NCBI GenBank assembly: GCA_019636245.1
Contig: JAHBXX010000008.1
Span: forward strand, 62,001 to 126,000
From: Planctomycetota bacterium
GTDB taxonomy: Bacteria; Planctomycetota; UBA1135; UBA2386
Length of the DNA: 64,000 nucleotides
Reading direction: 5' to 3'
The position numbers and the translations under genes were made by a program. The notes under the pieces were generated by a model that was given only the letters and a program-made list of their open reading frames with translations, did not search any database and was not told the DNA's origin. Positions within the stretch are counted from its first letter, which is position 1; each line of letters starts with the position of its first letter. This document shows positions 39,933 to 49,527 of the stretch, piece after piece.

Positions 39933-40741
39933 ACAGCGTGCCGTTCGTCAAGATGGAGGGTGCCGGCAACGACTACGTGTTCGTCGACGGCATCCGCCAC
40001 CCGCTGCCGCTCGAGCACGCGCCGGAGCTCGCGCGGCGCTGGTCCGATCGGCACCGGGGCATCGGCGCCGACGGGCTGATCGTCGTCACCCGTGGCGCGG
40101 CCGCTCCAGTTCGCATGTGGATGTGGAACGCGGACGGGTCCCGCGGCGCGATGTGCGGCAACGGCCTGCGCTGCGTCGCCAGGCTCGTCCACGACCACGG
40201 TCACGTGGCGGCGAGGCTGTTCGAGGTCGAGACCGATGCCGGCGTGCGCGCGGTCGAACTGCTCGACGAACCCGACCAGGTGCGGGCGGCGATGGGCCTC
40301 GTGCACTGCCAGGCGCCGATCGAGGTCGAGGCGGCCGGGCGCGGCTGGACGCTGGTGCGCGGCGACGCGGGCAATCCGCACGCCGTGCTGTTCGTCGACG
40401 ACGTCGGCGCGGCGCCGGTGCTGGAGGTCGGGGCCGCGCTGCAGGACCACGCCCTGTTCGAGGGCGGGGTCAACGTCGAGTTCGTGCAGGTGCTGGCGCC
40501 GAACCGGCTCCGGCAGCGCACGTTCGAGCGCGGCAGCGGCGAGACCCTGGCATGCGGGACCGGCGCCGCCGTCGCCGCCGCGGCGGCGCGGGCGGCCGGT
40601 TTCGCCGCGCCGCCGCGCACCGCGGTCGAACTGCGCGGCGGGACGCTGTACGTCGTCGGCGAGCGGAGTTCGCTTGCGATCGAGGGCCCGGCTCGTACCG
40701 TCTACCGCGGCGAAATCGCATGGCCCGAGGCGCTCCGGTAG
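39929..40741 (+). CDS. dapF: Diaminopimelate epimerase
   Basis: The 270-residue enzyme interconverts LL- and meso-diaminopimelate for lysine and peptidoglycan synthesis. GAGNDYV (residues 11-17), CGNGLRC with the first catalytic Cys at 76, and ERGSGETLACGTGA with the second Cys at 209 show the two-cysteine racemisation site. The length is normal. The ATG overlaps the upstream stop (ATGA). It fits an organism that makes meso-DAP cell wall, or at least keeps the pathway. Confidence 0.96.
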   Translation: MNSVPFVKMEGAGNDYVFVDGIRHPLPLEHAPELARRWSDRHRGIGADGLIVVTRGAAAPVRMWMWNADGSRGAMCGNGLRCVARLVHDHGHVAARLFEVETDAGVRAVELLDEPDQVRAAMGLVHCQAPIEVEAAGRGWTLVRGDAGNPHAVLFVDDVGAAPVLEVGAALQDHALFEGGVNVEFVQVLAPNRLRQRTFERGSGETLACGTGAAVAAAAARAAGFAAPPRTAVELRGGTLYVVGERSSLAIEGPARTVYRGEIAWPEALR

Positions 40742-40770
40742 CTCTCGTTGCGATTGGCCGCGGTCGTCGA

Positions 40771-40775
40771 GGAGG
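40771..40775 (+). promoter_or_regulatory. Ribosome binding site of lemA
   Basis: GGAGG five bases before GTG at 40781. It marks that GTG, not an earlier TTG at 40748, as the lemA start. Confidence 0.75.
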
Positions 40776-40780
40776 TAAGC

Positions 40781-41347
40781 GTGGACTACTTGATCTGGAT
40801 CCTGATCGGCATCGTCGGCGTGGCCGTCCTGTGGTGGATCGCCACCTACAACGGCCTCGTCGCGCGGCGCAACGAGACCAAGAACGCCTGGAGCCAGATC
40901 GACGTGCAGCTCAAGCGCCGCTACGACCTGATCCCGAACCTCGTCGAGGTCGCCAAGGGCTACATGAAGCACGAGCGGGAGACGCTCGAGGCCGTCATCC
41001 GCGCCCGGCAGCAGTGCGTCGACCTCAAGAACGCTGGCAACATCGGTGAGCTGGTCAAGGCGGAGGGCGCCCTGACGCGATCGCTGCGCGGCCTGTTCGC
41101 CGTCGCCGAGGGCTACCCGGAGCTGAAGGCGAACCAGAACATGCTGAGCCTGCAGGAGGAGCTGACCTCGACCGAGAACCGGATCGGGTTCGCGCGCCAG
41201 GCCTACAACGACGCCGCGATGCGCCTGAACAACGCGATCGAACAGTTCCCGGGCTCGATCGTCGCCGGCATGGGTGGCTTCAAGCAGGCCGAGTTCTTCG
41301 AGGTCGAGTCCGCCGAGGAGCGCAAGGTGGTCAAGGTCAGCTTCTGA
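40781..41347 (+). CDS. lemA: LemA family protein
   Basis: A 188-residue protein with one N-terminal membrane helix and a long helical-bundle domain with the family stretch YNGLVARRNETKNAWSQIDVQ and LKRRYDLIPNLVEVAKGY. LemA proteins are membrane proteins often encoded beside M48 peptidases, as here after one intervening gene. Their exact role is not known. The start is GTG, with GGAGG upstream. Confidence 0.93.
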   Translation: MDYLIWILIGIVGVAVLWWIATYNGLVARRNETKNAWSQIDVQLKRRYDLIPNLVEVAKGYMKHERETLEAVIRARQQCVDLKNAGNIGELVKAEGALTRSLRGLFAVAEGYPELKANQNMLSLQEELTSTENRIGFARQAYNDAAMRLNNAIEQFPGSIVAGMGGFKQAEFFEVESAEERKVVKVSF

Positions 41348-41418
41348 CGCGCGCCGTGGCGGGTGCCGCCGCCGACCCCCTTGTCGTGCCGGTCGTCCCG
41401 CGGCTACAAGCCGGAGGC

Positions 41419-42444
41419 ATGGGTCTCCGATCGCGCTGCCGGGCCTGGCCGTGCCGATGGCTCCTGGCGCTGGCCCCGGCGGCGACCGGCCTGCCGGGAG
41501 TGGCGCAGGAGCCGGCGGCGCCGCCTTGGCCGCAGACCGAGCGCTGGCTGCAGTCCGACCAGGCTGCGCGGCCGGCGCTGGAGGCCGCGGTCGCCGAACT
41601 GCTGCTCGACCCGCCCGCAGGTTGCGCGTGGCTCGGCGCGCAGCTGCGCGCCGAGGCGGGCCCCGAGCGGCGCAAGGGGCTGACGGCGCTGGTGGCGCAC
41701 ACGACCCTCGAGTTCGTGCGGCGGCAGCGCGAGAGCGGCGTGCGGTTCGTCGGCCAGTACCTGCCCCTGCAGCCAATGCAGCCGCAGGTGGGGGACTTCC
41801 TGTTCGGCCTGCTGCTCGACACGCCCGACTGGTTCCCGCACACGCACCGCGTGCGGCTGGTCCCGGCGTTGCGCGATCTGCAGCCGGTCTCGCCGGGCGC
41901 GCCGAGGCTGGGCCGCGTGCTCGCCCTCGCCGAGGACGAGGAGCGCGAGCCGGAACCGCTGCGGGGCGCCTTGGCCTGCCTCCTCTGGCAGTGGGGACTG
42001 CCCGAGCTCGCGCAACAGCGTCTGGACGCGCTGCGGCGGCAGAGCACCGAAGGCGACGCCGAGGACCGCCTGCGCGTGCTGCTCGAACTGGCGGAACTGC
42101 AGTACGAGCTGCGCGAGTATCGCGCCGCCGCGGCAACGCATCGCGGCCTGCAGGCGATGGCGCGGAACGCCAACCTGCAACTCAAGCCGATCGACTTCTA
42201 CCAGGCGGCGTGCGCGCACGCCCTGGCCGGCGAGGTCGATCGTGCCCTCGATGCACTCGACGCGTGCGCCGCGCTGCAGGCGTCGCCGGAGGTCGACAGC
42301 TCGCGCAAGCTCGAGCGCAGCCTGTTCGACGGCGACCCGGAACTCGCCGCGCTGCGCCCGCATCCGCGGTTCGCCGGCATCGTCGCGCGGGCCTTCCCCG
42401 CCCCGCCGCCCGGCGCGGCCCCGGTCGAGCGTCCCCGCCGCTGA
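41419..42444 (+). CDS. Secreted TPR-like protein
   Basis: A 341-residue protein with an N-terminal signal peptide (likely cut after LPGVAQ) and helical repeats in its last 200 residues (AQQRLDALRRQSTEGD, LELAELQYELREYRAAA, QAACAHALAGEVDRALDAL). No enzyme motif. The start is uncertain (ATG at 41419 or GTG at 41356). It lies between lemA and the M48 gene and may work with them. No family name recognised. Confidence 0.72.
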   Translation: MGLRSRCRAWPCRWLLALAPAATGLPGVAQEPAAPPWPQTERWLQSDQAARPALEAAVAELLLDPPAGCAWLGAQLRAEAGPERRKGLTALVAHTTLEFVRRQRESGVRFVGQYLPLQPMQPQVGDFLFGLLLDTPDWFPHTHRVRLVPALRDLQPVSPGAPRLGRVLALAEDEEREPEPLRGALACLLWQWGLPELAQQRLDALRRQSTEGDAEDRLRVLLELAELQYELREYRAAAATHRGLQAMARNANLQLKPIDFYQAACAHALAGEVDRALDALDACAALQASPEVDSSRKLERSLFDGDPELAALRPHPRFAGIVARAFPAPPPGAAPVERPRR

Positions 42445-42447
42445 CCT

Positions 42448-44262
42448 GTGTCGCTGCCCGTCACGTTCCTGGCCGGACTGCTGGTCCTGTTCGCCAACCG
42501 GGAGCTGCAGCGACCGATCGCCGGCAGCGGTCGTCCGGACGAACTGCTGTCCTGGGCGCTGCTGCTGGCCTTGCCCGGCCTGATGGCGCTGTCGGCGCTG
42601 CGGTCGGTGCGCGCCAGCCTGGTCACCGGCCGGGAGGCGCGGATGCCGCCACGCGCGCTGCTGCGGCTGTCGGCGGTCGCGACGCCGCTGTGCCTGCACC
42701 TGGTGCTGGGCGCAGGCGGCTGGTCGGATCTCGCCGAACGCGCGGCGAACGGCAGCCAGCTGGCCGACGTGCTGCTGCTGCTGCTGTCGCTGTTCCTGGC
42801 CGAGGTGCCGCGGCTGGCCCTGGCGACCGCCGCCGAGTTGCACCTCGAGGTCGCCGACGGCGCGCTGGGGCGCCCGGTCGCTCGGGTGCTCCTGCCGAGC
42901 GCCGCCGACCTGTGGCCAGTGGTGCGCAGCCGCCTCGGCTGGCCGGCGTTGCTGGTCATGCCGTGCGCCCTGTTCGGCGCCGGCATCGACCTGCTGCGCC
43001 CGCAGCGTGAACTCTACACGCTGTTCCTGACGACCACCATCGGCGCCACCGCCGGCACGCTCGTGTTCTTCGCCGTCGCGTCGATGCTGCTGCCGTTCTG
43101 GTTCCGGGTCGCGTTCGGCGTGCGCCGCCGCCTGCCGGAACCGGCGGCGACGGCGCTGCGGCGCACCGCGGCGGCGCTGGGCTTCCCGCCCGCGCGCGTC
43201 CTGTTCCTGCCCACCGGCATGCGGGCGATGAACGCGATGATGGTGGGGCCCCTGCCGGTTGGGCGCTTCTTGTGCGTCACCGACGGCCTCGTGCGCACGC
43301 TCGACGTCGACGCCCTGACCGGGGTCGTGGCGCACGAAGTCGGCCATGCGCGACGCGGCCATCCGCTGCTGCTGATGACGCTGGCGGCCGTGCTGCCCGT
43401 GCTGCTGCCGGCCCCGCTGCGCGTGCTCGAGATCGACAGCCTCGACACGGCGTCGCAGGCCCTGCTCGCGGTCGCCTTCGTGATCGGCCTGTGGACCGTG
43501 GTGCGGGCGGTGGCGCACCGGTTCGAACACGAGGCCGACGCGGCCTCGGTGGAGGCGCTGGGGGCCTGGCCGTGCACGCACGCGCTGGCGGTGGTCGGTC
43601 GGATGGGGCTGCCCGGCCGCGGCGGCTGGCTGCGGCGCCACTTCACGCTGCATCCCGAGGAGCCCCGCCGCGCGCACTTCATGCGCCGCTACGAGCAGGA
43701 ACCTGCGTTCCGGGCCTGGTTCCAGGCGAGCGGCCGCCGCCTGCGGGCCACGGTCGCCGCGGTGACGATCGCCACTGCCGCGGTCGCCGGCTGGGCCTGG
43801 GCGCACGAATGGCCGCTGGAGAAGGCGGTCTGGCGCTTCCACGCCGGCGACTTCGTCGGCGCCGAGGCCGCCATGGTCGCGGCGGGGCAGCGTTTCGGCG
43901 GCAACGTGCCCGAACGCTGGCGCCAGCGCTGGGCGCGGCTCGGCGAGGAACTGGCGGCCGCGCACGAGCTGGCGCCCGGGGCTTCGAGCTGGGAGGAGGC
44001 ACGAGCACCGCTCGCGGCCGCGGCCTGGACGCGCGGCGTGGCGGTGCTGCTCGGCGCCGGGCCGCGCGCGGCGCGGCCGTGGTTCGCGCTGGCCATCGAC
44101 GCCGACGAGCCCGCCGAACTGGTGCGCCGCACGGTGTTCGACTACTGCGAGGCGGCTGCCGACGAGGATCCGGAACGCATGGCGGCCGCCGCCGCCGTGG
44201 TGCGCCGGCTGGGGGTGCCGCCCGGCCTCGAGCCGGTCTTCGCCGAGCCGCCGCGCCGGTGA
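42448..44262 (+). CDS. M48 family metallopeptidase with membrane N-terminus
   Basis: A 604-residue protein. The N-terminal 240 residues hold about six hydrophobic segments; the zinc site HEVGH lies near 295-299 with the third ligand in FEHEADAAS near 360. Further membrane segments follow, and the last 130 residues are soluble and helical. This is the layout of HtpX-like integral membrane proteases that clear faulty membrane proteins. Start is GTG, three bases after the previous stop. The pairing with LemA is a known neighbourhood. Confidence 0.88.
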   Translation: MSLPVTFLAGLLVLFANRELQRPIAGSGRPDELLSWALLLALPGLMALSALRSVRASLVTGREARMPPRALLRLSAVATPLCLHLVLGAGGWSDLAERAANGSQLADVLLLLLSLFLAEVPRLALATAAELHLEVADGALGRPVARVLLPSAADLWPVVRSRLGWPALLVMPCALFGAGIDLLRPQRELYTLFLTTTIGATAGTLVFFAVASMLLPFWFRVAFGVRRRLPEPAATALRRTAAALGFPPARVLFLPTGMRAMNAMMVGPLPVGRFLCVTDGLVRTLDVDALTGVVAHEVGHARRGHPLLLMTLAAVLPVLLPAPLRVLEIDSLDTASQALLAVAFVIGLWTVVRAVAHRFEHEADAASVEALGAWPCTHALAVVGRMGLPGRGGWLRRHFTLHPEEPRRAHFMRRYEQEPAFRAWFQASGRRLRATVAAVTIATAAVAGWAWAHEWPLEKAVWRFHAGDFVGAEAAMVAAGQRFGGNVPERWRQRWARLGEELAAAHELAPGASSWEEARAPLAAAAWTRGVAVLLGAGPRAARPWFALAIDADEPAELVRRTVFDYCEAAADEDPERMAAAAAVVRRLGVPPGLEPVFAEPPRR

Positions 44263-44283
44263 AGCGCCGCCGCCGGTGCGCAC

Positions 44284-44997
44284 CTAGTAGCGATTGGCCT
44301 CGACGGCCCAGGTCACGTCCTTGCGCCAGACCTCGTTGCCGCGGCGGTCGAACTCGCGCACGCGGTTGTTCTCGGCCACCAGCGTGTTGCCGTTGGGCAG
44401 GCGGTCGGCGTCGCTCGGCGAGTTCAGGCCGGTGAGTTCCCACACCACCTTGCCGTCGCGGTCGATCTCGATCACCGTGCCCTTGTTGCGCAGCGTCACC
44501 AGCGTGTTGCCGTTGGGCAGACGATCGGCGTCGTGTGCGTTCGGCAGGCTGCGCACCTCCCAGACGATCTCGCCGCCCGGGTCGACCTCGAGCACGCGGT
44601 CCTTCAGCAGGTCGGCGATCAGCGTGTTGCCGTTGGGCAGGCGGTCGACGTCGAACGGCCGGATCTCCTTGGCGTACGACCAGACGATCGCGCCGGTCCG
44701 ATCGACCTCGATGACGCGGCTGCCGAACGTGTCGGCGATCAGCGTGTTGCCGTTGGGCAGGCGGTCGGCGTCGTAGGGGTTCTTCAGGTCCTCGAACACC
44801 CAGACCACTTCCCCCTTGCGCGTCACCTCCTGCACGCGGCTGACGTAGAACTCGGTGATCAGCAGGTTGCCGTTGTCGAGGCACTCGGCGTCCCAGGCGC
44901 CGAAGACGTCCTCGAGCACGAACACCACCCGACCCTGGTCGTCGACCTCGAGGATGCGGTTGTCGCTGTAGTCCGCGATCAGCGTGAAGCCCCACAT
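44284..44997 (-). repeat. Six tandem 120-bp coding repeats
   Basis: The motif agcgtgttgccgttgggcag recurs exactly 120 bases apart at 44381, 44501, 44621 and 44741, with a diverged copy at 44861 and a weak one at 44981. The spacing is exact, so no indel separates the copies. The high nucleotide identity, including synonymous sites, in four of the copies points to recent duplication or gene conversion. Confidence 0.9.
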
Positions 44998-46587
44998 CGC
45001 GCCGCCGCCGACCTCGAGCTCGATGTGCGTGACCTTGGTCAGCGGCAGCGCGGCGGCGCCGAGCAGCGGCACGCAGACCGCCAGGTGGTCGGGCGAGGTG
45101 TCGGCGACGAAGCCGATCAGCCGTTCGCCGGTGACCAGGTCGACCCGCGTGTAGGCCGTCTGGTCGGGTTCGCTGGCCGGCGGCCGCACGAACAGGATGC
45201 CGGCCACCTCGGCGATGGGCAGCTCCTGCCGGCCGCCGTCACGCAGGTCGATCGTCAGCTTGCCGGCAGCGGCGGCCAGCAGCCTGCCTTCGGCGAACTG
45301 CCCGCTGCGCAGCCGCACGCGGTCGTGCTCGACCGAGGCGCCGACCAGGCGGTCGAGCGCCGGATCGAGCGCAAGGCCCTGGATGGCCGCCCGCGGCAGC
45401 GCGAGGTCGCCGAACACCGGCGATCGCAGCCGCACCTGCTCGCCGTCGATGCCGAGCAGGTCGCCGATCACCAGGCTGCCCTGGTTGAGGAACAAGCGCA
45501 CGCCCTGCTGCGGTTCGGCGGCGTGGCCGGGGAAGTCGATCGTGTCGCATTCGTGGAACGCGAGTTCGGCGGTCGGCAGGTGGGCGAAGGCGCCGACCAG
45601 GAGCTGGCTGTCGCCGTAGAGGCCGCCGAACCTGCCCTCGACCTGGCGGCGGTCGGGCAGCTGGAACTTCGCCACCGTGGCGCCGCCGACGTTGGGCGCC
45701 CGGATGCCGGCGGCGGCGGCGACGACCGGGTCCGGGTGGTTCTTCAGGTCGGCGAGCAGGGCGGCTGCGCCGGCGTCGCTGCGCGCATGCATTCCGCGCA
45801 CGATCGCGATCGACTCGGTGCGGTTCAGCTTCGTGCCGGCGAAACGACCGCCCTGCGCCGGCGGCCACAGCAGTTCGCGGCAGGACCCCAGCGCCCGGTC
45901 GGAGCGCATGCGGCCGAGCGCGGCGACGGCCGTCAGGCGGTGCACGCCCGCCTTGTAGACCACCATCTGCGCGACGGCGTCCGCCTCGTCGTCGCCGCCG
46001 AGCTTGCCCAGGGCCCGCAGGGCGCTGGCGGTGATGGTGGCGTCCGTGTGGCCGAGGGCGGACCGCAGCGCCCGCAGCAGGCGCGGCTCGGGCTCGAGGT
46101 GGAGGGCCGTCGTCGCCAGGCCGCGCAGCAGGCGGCGCTCGCGGTCCTCCTGTTCGGTGCCCTTGGCCGCCAGCGCCTCGAGGATCCTGGCGCAGCGGAT
46201 CTGCTGCTCGAGCACCGCCGGTCGCTCCTTGCGCTGCTCGATGCTCGCCACCGCCCGGCCGCCGATCTCGATCAGCGTGCGTTCGGCCTGTTCGCGCGCC
46301 TGCCAGCTCGGGTCGGCGAGCTGGTCGAGCAGGTGGTCGATCTTGAGCCGGTACTCGCGGTGGTCGCCGTGCAGCATCGCGACCATGGCGGTGAACGCGC
46401 GGTCGCGGTTGGCGACCAGCTTGCCGGTCTGCTCGAGGCGAGCGCCCAGGTCCTCGGACTGGAAGCCTGGGCAGGCCGCCGCGAGTTCGTCGCCCGTCCA
46501 GTCCTGGGACGCGGCCGTGGCCGTGGCCAGCAAGGCCGCGAGCGAGACCGACACAGCAGGGGAACGCATCGCGGGAAGTCTATGCAT
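44284..46587 (-). CDS. HEAT-repeat protein with six-blade propeller
   Basis: A 767-residue secreted protein: signal peptide (SLAALLATATAAS), HEAT-like helical repeats (about 50-270), a beta-rich middle (280-520) and six C-terminal repeats of 40 residues, each with the core D-ADRLPNGNTL-I and EVD-xG-xxVW. The last repeats are nearly identical (PNGNTLIAD). Six blades of 40 residues suit a six-bladed propeller like arylsulfotransferase or NHL proteins, but no catalytic residues were identified. The gene is divergent from the 46798 operon. An internal ATG (46569) is also possible. Confidence 0.83.
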   Translation of the reverse strand: MHRLPAMRSPAVSVSLAALLATATAASQDWTGDELAAACPGFQSEDLGARLEQTGKLVANRDRAFTAMVAMLHGDHREYRLKIDHLLDQLADPSWQAREQAERTLIEIGGRAVASIEQRKERPAVLEQQIRCARILEALAAKGTEQEDRERRLLRGLATTALHLEPEPRLLRALRSALGHTDATITASALRALGKLGGDDEADAVAQMVVYKAGVHRLTAVAALGRMRSDRALGSCRELLWPPAQGGRFAGTKLNRTESIAIVRGMHARSDAGAAALLADLKNHPDPVVAAAAGIRAPNVGGATVAKFQLPDRRQVEGRFGGLYGDSQLLVGAFAHLPTAELAFHECDTIDFPGHAAEPQQGVRLFLNQGSLVIGDLLGIDGEQVRLRSPVFGDLALPRAAIQGLALDPALDRLVGASVEHDRVRLRSGQFAEGRLLAAAAGKLTIDLRDGGRQELPIAEVAGILFVRPPASEPDQTAYTRVDLVTGERLIGFVADTSPDHLAVCVPLLGAAALPLTKVTHIELEVGGGAMWGFTLIADYSDNRILEVDDQGRVVFVLEDVFGAWDAECLDNGNLLITEFYVSRVQEVTRKGEVVWVFEDLKNPYDADRLPNGNTLIADTFGSRVIEVDRTGAIVWSYAKEIRPFDVDRLPNGNTLIADLLKDRVLEVDPGGEIVWEVRSLPNAHDADRLPNGNTLVTLRNKGTVIEIDRDGKVVWELTGLNSPSDADRLPNGNTLVAENNRVREFDRRGNEVWRKDVTWAVEANRY

Positions 46588-46797
46588 CGCCCGGCGCCGC
46601 CGTCCGGTTCACCGCCGCGCGCCGCGAAGGTCGGAAACCTGCCCGGGACTCGCTGGCCGGCGGCCGACGACGTAGATTCCGGGCTGATCCCTCCTGCGCA
46701 GCCGCCGTTTGGTCGAGAACGGCGTCCATGCCGCTGCCGCCGGTCTCCTACCAGCGCGACTTGCCCGATCGAGGGCGCCCCGAACGGAACGACGGAA

Positions 46798-49527
46798 GTG
46801 CATCCCCGCAGGCGTAGTGTGGCATCGGCGGGCTGGCTCGCGGCAGCCGTGCTGGCCGCGGGCCCGGCGGCGGCCCAGGAACTGCGGGCCGAGGCGCCGG
46901 TCGGGGCGCAGCTGCAGGCGCCGGCCGCCGGCAGCGTCGAGGAAGGCGAACCGGTCGAGATGTTCGAGAACCCCAACCTCGACCGCTACCTGCGCCGCGC
47001 CCAGGCGTTCCTCGACCGCGACGACCACGCGGCGGCGATCCAGGTGCTGCAGGACGTCGTCGAGGGGCGCACCGTCGAGGTGATCGGCGGCGAGGAACAG
47101 GTGCCCGGGCCGCCGCCGCCCGCGGCCCCCGACGAGCGGCGGCCAGCGCGCCCGCCGTCCGCGCCTTCGCCGAGCGCCCTCGATGCGCGCCGCGCCGTGT
47201 TCTCGGCCGATGGTCGCCTCTACCGACCCGTGCGGCGGCTGTGCCACGAGCTGCTTTCGCGCCTGCCGGACGTGGGCATCGAGATCTACCGCGCCCGGCA
47301 CGAGGCCGCGGCCGCCGAGCTGCTCGAACGGGCCCTCGCCGCCGGCACCACGCAGGCGCTCGAGGAGGTCGTCGACCGCTACTTCATCACCCTTCCCGCC
47401 GGCCGGGCGATGCAGCTGCTGGCGGATCGGCTGATGCACGCCGGTCGCTACCGCGCCGCGGTGCAGGTGCTGCGCGACCTGGCCGAGGTCTATCCGGCCG
47501 GGAACCGCCGCCGCCTCGGCGTCGACGACGTCTGGTGCGGGGTGAAGGCGGCCCTGTGCCTGCAGTTCGCCGGCGACCCCCAGGCCGCGCGCGAGGCGAT
47601 GCGCGCCCTCGCCGCCGCCCGGCCCGGGGCGACGCTGCGCATCCAGGGGGAACTGCACGCGCTCGCCGACCTCGTCGACAGTCCGATGTTCGCGGCGCGT
47701 GGCGCCGACGCGGGGCCGCCCGCGGCCAGCCGTTCGCGGCCCTACGGCATCGATCCGGCGACGGCGCAGCTGATCCCGGTCTGGCAGTACCGGTTCGCCG
47801 ATCCCGATCCCTACCGCGAGCCGAAGGCCAGCCGGGGCGGCAGCCAGCTGGTGATCGTCGACGACGGGTCGCGGACCGCGACCATGCCGCACGCCGGCCG
47901 CTACGGACCCGGGACGTGGACGGCCTTCGTGCCGTCGGAGGGCGGCCCGGACGGCGAGCCCGGGGTGCTGTTCCTCGAGCACTTCCGCCTGCGCCTCGCC
48001 GGCGGCGAGACGGGCCTGTTGCTGGCCGAGGGCGATGGAGCCCCGGTGCCGCCGGCGCCGCGGGAGAACCACCCGCGTGTGCGCGTCGCCGCCAGCGACT
48101 TCGCGCTGCTGCGGCCGATCGCCGACGCCCAGCGCTGCTACGCCGTCCTCGGATTCGGCCGGGCGACCGCGGCCAACCTGGAGGCGCTGAAGGCCAGCGA
48201 ACTGGTCGCCTACGACCGCGGCACCATGCAGCGCGCCTGGACGTCGGCGCAGTGGCTCGACGGCGACGGCGGCCTGCGCGACGTGACCTTCCTCGCCGCG
48301 CCGACCGTGTTCGGCGAGCGCCTGCTGCTGCCGGCGGTGCAGCGCGGCACCTACCTGCTCGCCTGCCTCGAGCGCGGCACCGGCCGGCCGCTGTGGCTCT
48401 CGCCGATCCACGCCGGCGGCACGCCGTTCTTCAAGGCGCCGGGCGCGCCCGTCGTGGTGCAGGGCGGCATCGCCTACGTGCTGACCAACGCCGGCTGCGT
48501 GGCGGCGGTCGACGCCTTCAGCGGCGAGCCGCGCTGGATCCGCCGCTACGAACGCCACGATCCGCTGCGTCCCCCGGCGCGCCCGCAGCGCTCGCGGCAG
48601 GAGGAGATGTTCGGGCGCGAGCAGTTCCTGCAGGCCAACCTGAACGGCTTCCTGCCCAACGACCTGGTGGTGGCCGCGGGCCTCGTGGTGCTCGCCGCCT
48701 GCGATTCCGATCTGCTGCTCGGCCTCGACGGCGCCACCGGTCAGCCGGTGTGGATGCTCGACGGCGCCACGCGCTACGCGCCCTACGGTCGCCTGCGCGA
48801 ACTCGTCGGCGCCGATGCCGACAGCCTGTTCGTGACCGCCGACCGCGCGCTGGTCTGCATCGACCTGCGTGGCGGCCTGCTGCGCTGGGCGCGCGAACTG
48901 CCGGCGGTCGCGGGGCGCAAGTCGCCAGGCCGCGGCCGCGGCACGATCGCCGGCGCGCACGTCCTGGTGCCCGGGGAGCGCGAGATCCTGGCCTTCGACA
49001 CCAAGGGCGAACGGCCGCTGGTGCGTATCCCGCTGCCGGTGTTCGACCCCAGCCACGACCCGCTGGCGGGACCGTTCCATCTGGTCGCCCACGGCCCGTG
49101 GCTCGCGGCCGGCTTCCAGGGCGGCGTCGAGCTGTTCAGTTCGAGTGCGGCGCTGCAGGCGCAGGCGGCCCAGGTCGACGACGTCGGTCGCCGCGCCCGC
49201 CTGCTGGCGCTGGCCGGCGACCGGGCGGCCGCCGAGGCCGCCATCGACGCGGCGCTGCAGGCGCCCGGGCTGGACGACGCCGCCCGCCGCACTCTCGGCG
49301 CGCAGTGGCTGGCCCTGGTCGCGGCGCGCGCGCGACCGCTCGCCCGTGGCGGCAGCGCCGACCGGGCCCTGGCGGTCCTCGATGGCGTGCTCGACCGCAT
49401 GCAACCGCAGGAACTGCGCCTGCAGTGGCATCTCGCCCGGCTCGAACTGTGCAGCGAGGCGGCCGACCTGCGGGCGCGCGAACGCGAGCAGCAGCGCCTC
49501 TACGACTTCCTGGAGGGCAGGACATGA
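46798..49527 (+). CDS. Secreted TPR/PQQ-repeat protein
   Basis: A 909-residue protein with a signal peptide (AAAVLAAGPAAAQ). Residues 50-90 have a TPR-like pair, 100-250 a helical region, and 300-800 a PQQ/WD-like beta-propeller with repeated GLDGATGQPVWMLDG-type blades (e.g. RGTGRPLWLSP, FSGEPRWIRRY). It ends in helical repeats. It may sense or bind a ligand outside the membrane. I chose GTG at 46798 (VHPRRRSVAS...), the first codon giving a good signal peptide; ATG further upstream would add a Pro/Arg-rich extension. First gene of the 17-kb operon. Confidence 0.8.
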   Translation: MHPRRRSVASAGWLAAAVLAAGPAAAQELRAEAPVGAQLQAPAAGSVEEGEPVEMFENPNLDRYLRRAQAFLDRDDHAAAIQVLQDVVEGRTVEVIGGEEQVPGPPPPAAPDERRPARPPSAPSPSALDARRAVFSADGRLYRPVRRLCHELLSRLPDVGIEIYRARHEAAAAELLERALAAGTTQALEEVVDRYFITLPAGRAMQLLADRLMHAGRYRAAVQVLRDLAEVYPAGNRRRLGVDDVWCGVKAALCLQFAGDPQAAREAMRALAAARPGATLRIQGELHALADLVDSPMFAARGADAGPPAASRSRPYGIDPATAQLIPVWQYRFADPDPYREPKASRGGSQLVIVDDGSRTATMPHAGRYGPGTWTAFVPSEGGPDGEPGVLFLEHFRLRLAGGETGLLLAEGDGAPVPPAPRENHPRVRVAASDFALLRPIADAQRCYAVLGFGRATAANLEALKASELVAYDRGTMQRAWTSAQWLDGDGGLRDVTFLAAPTVFGERLLLPAVQRGTYLLACLERGTGRPLWLSPIHAGGTPFFKAPGAPVVVQGGIAYVLTNAGCVAAVDAFSGEPRWIRRYERHDPLRPPARPQRSRQEEMFGREQFLQANLNGFLPNDLVVAAGLVVLAACDSDLLLGLDGATGQPVWMLDGATRYAPYGRLRELVGADADSLFVTADRALVCIDLRGGLLRWARELPAVAGRKSPGRGRGTIAGAHVLVPGEREILAFDTKGERPLVRIPLPVFDPSHDPLAGPFHLVAHGPWLAAGFQGGVELFSSSAALQAQAAQVDDVGRRARLLALAGDRAAAEAAIDAALQAPGLDDAARRTLGAQWLALVAARARPLARGGSADRALAVLDGVLDRMQPQELRLQWHLARLELCSEAADLRAREREQQRLYDFLEGRT

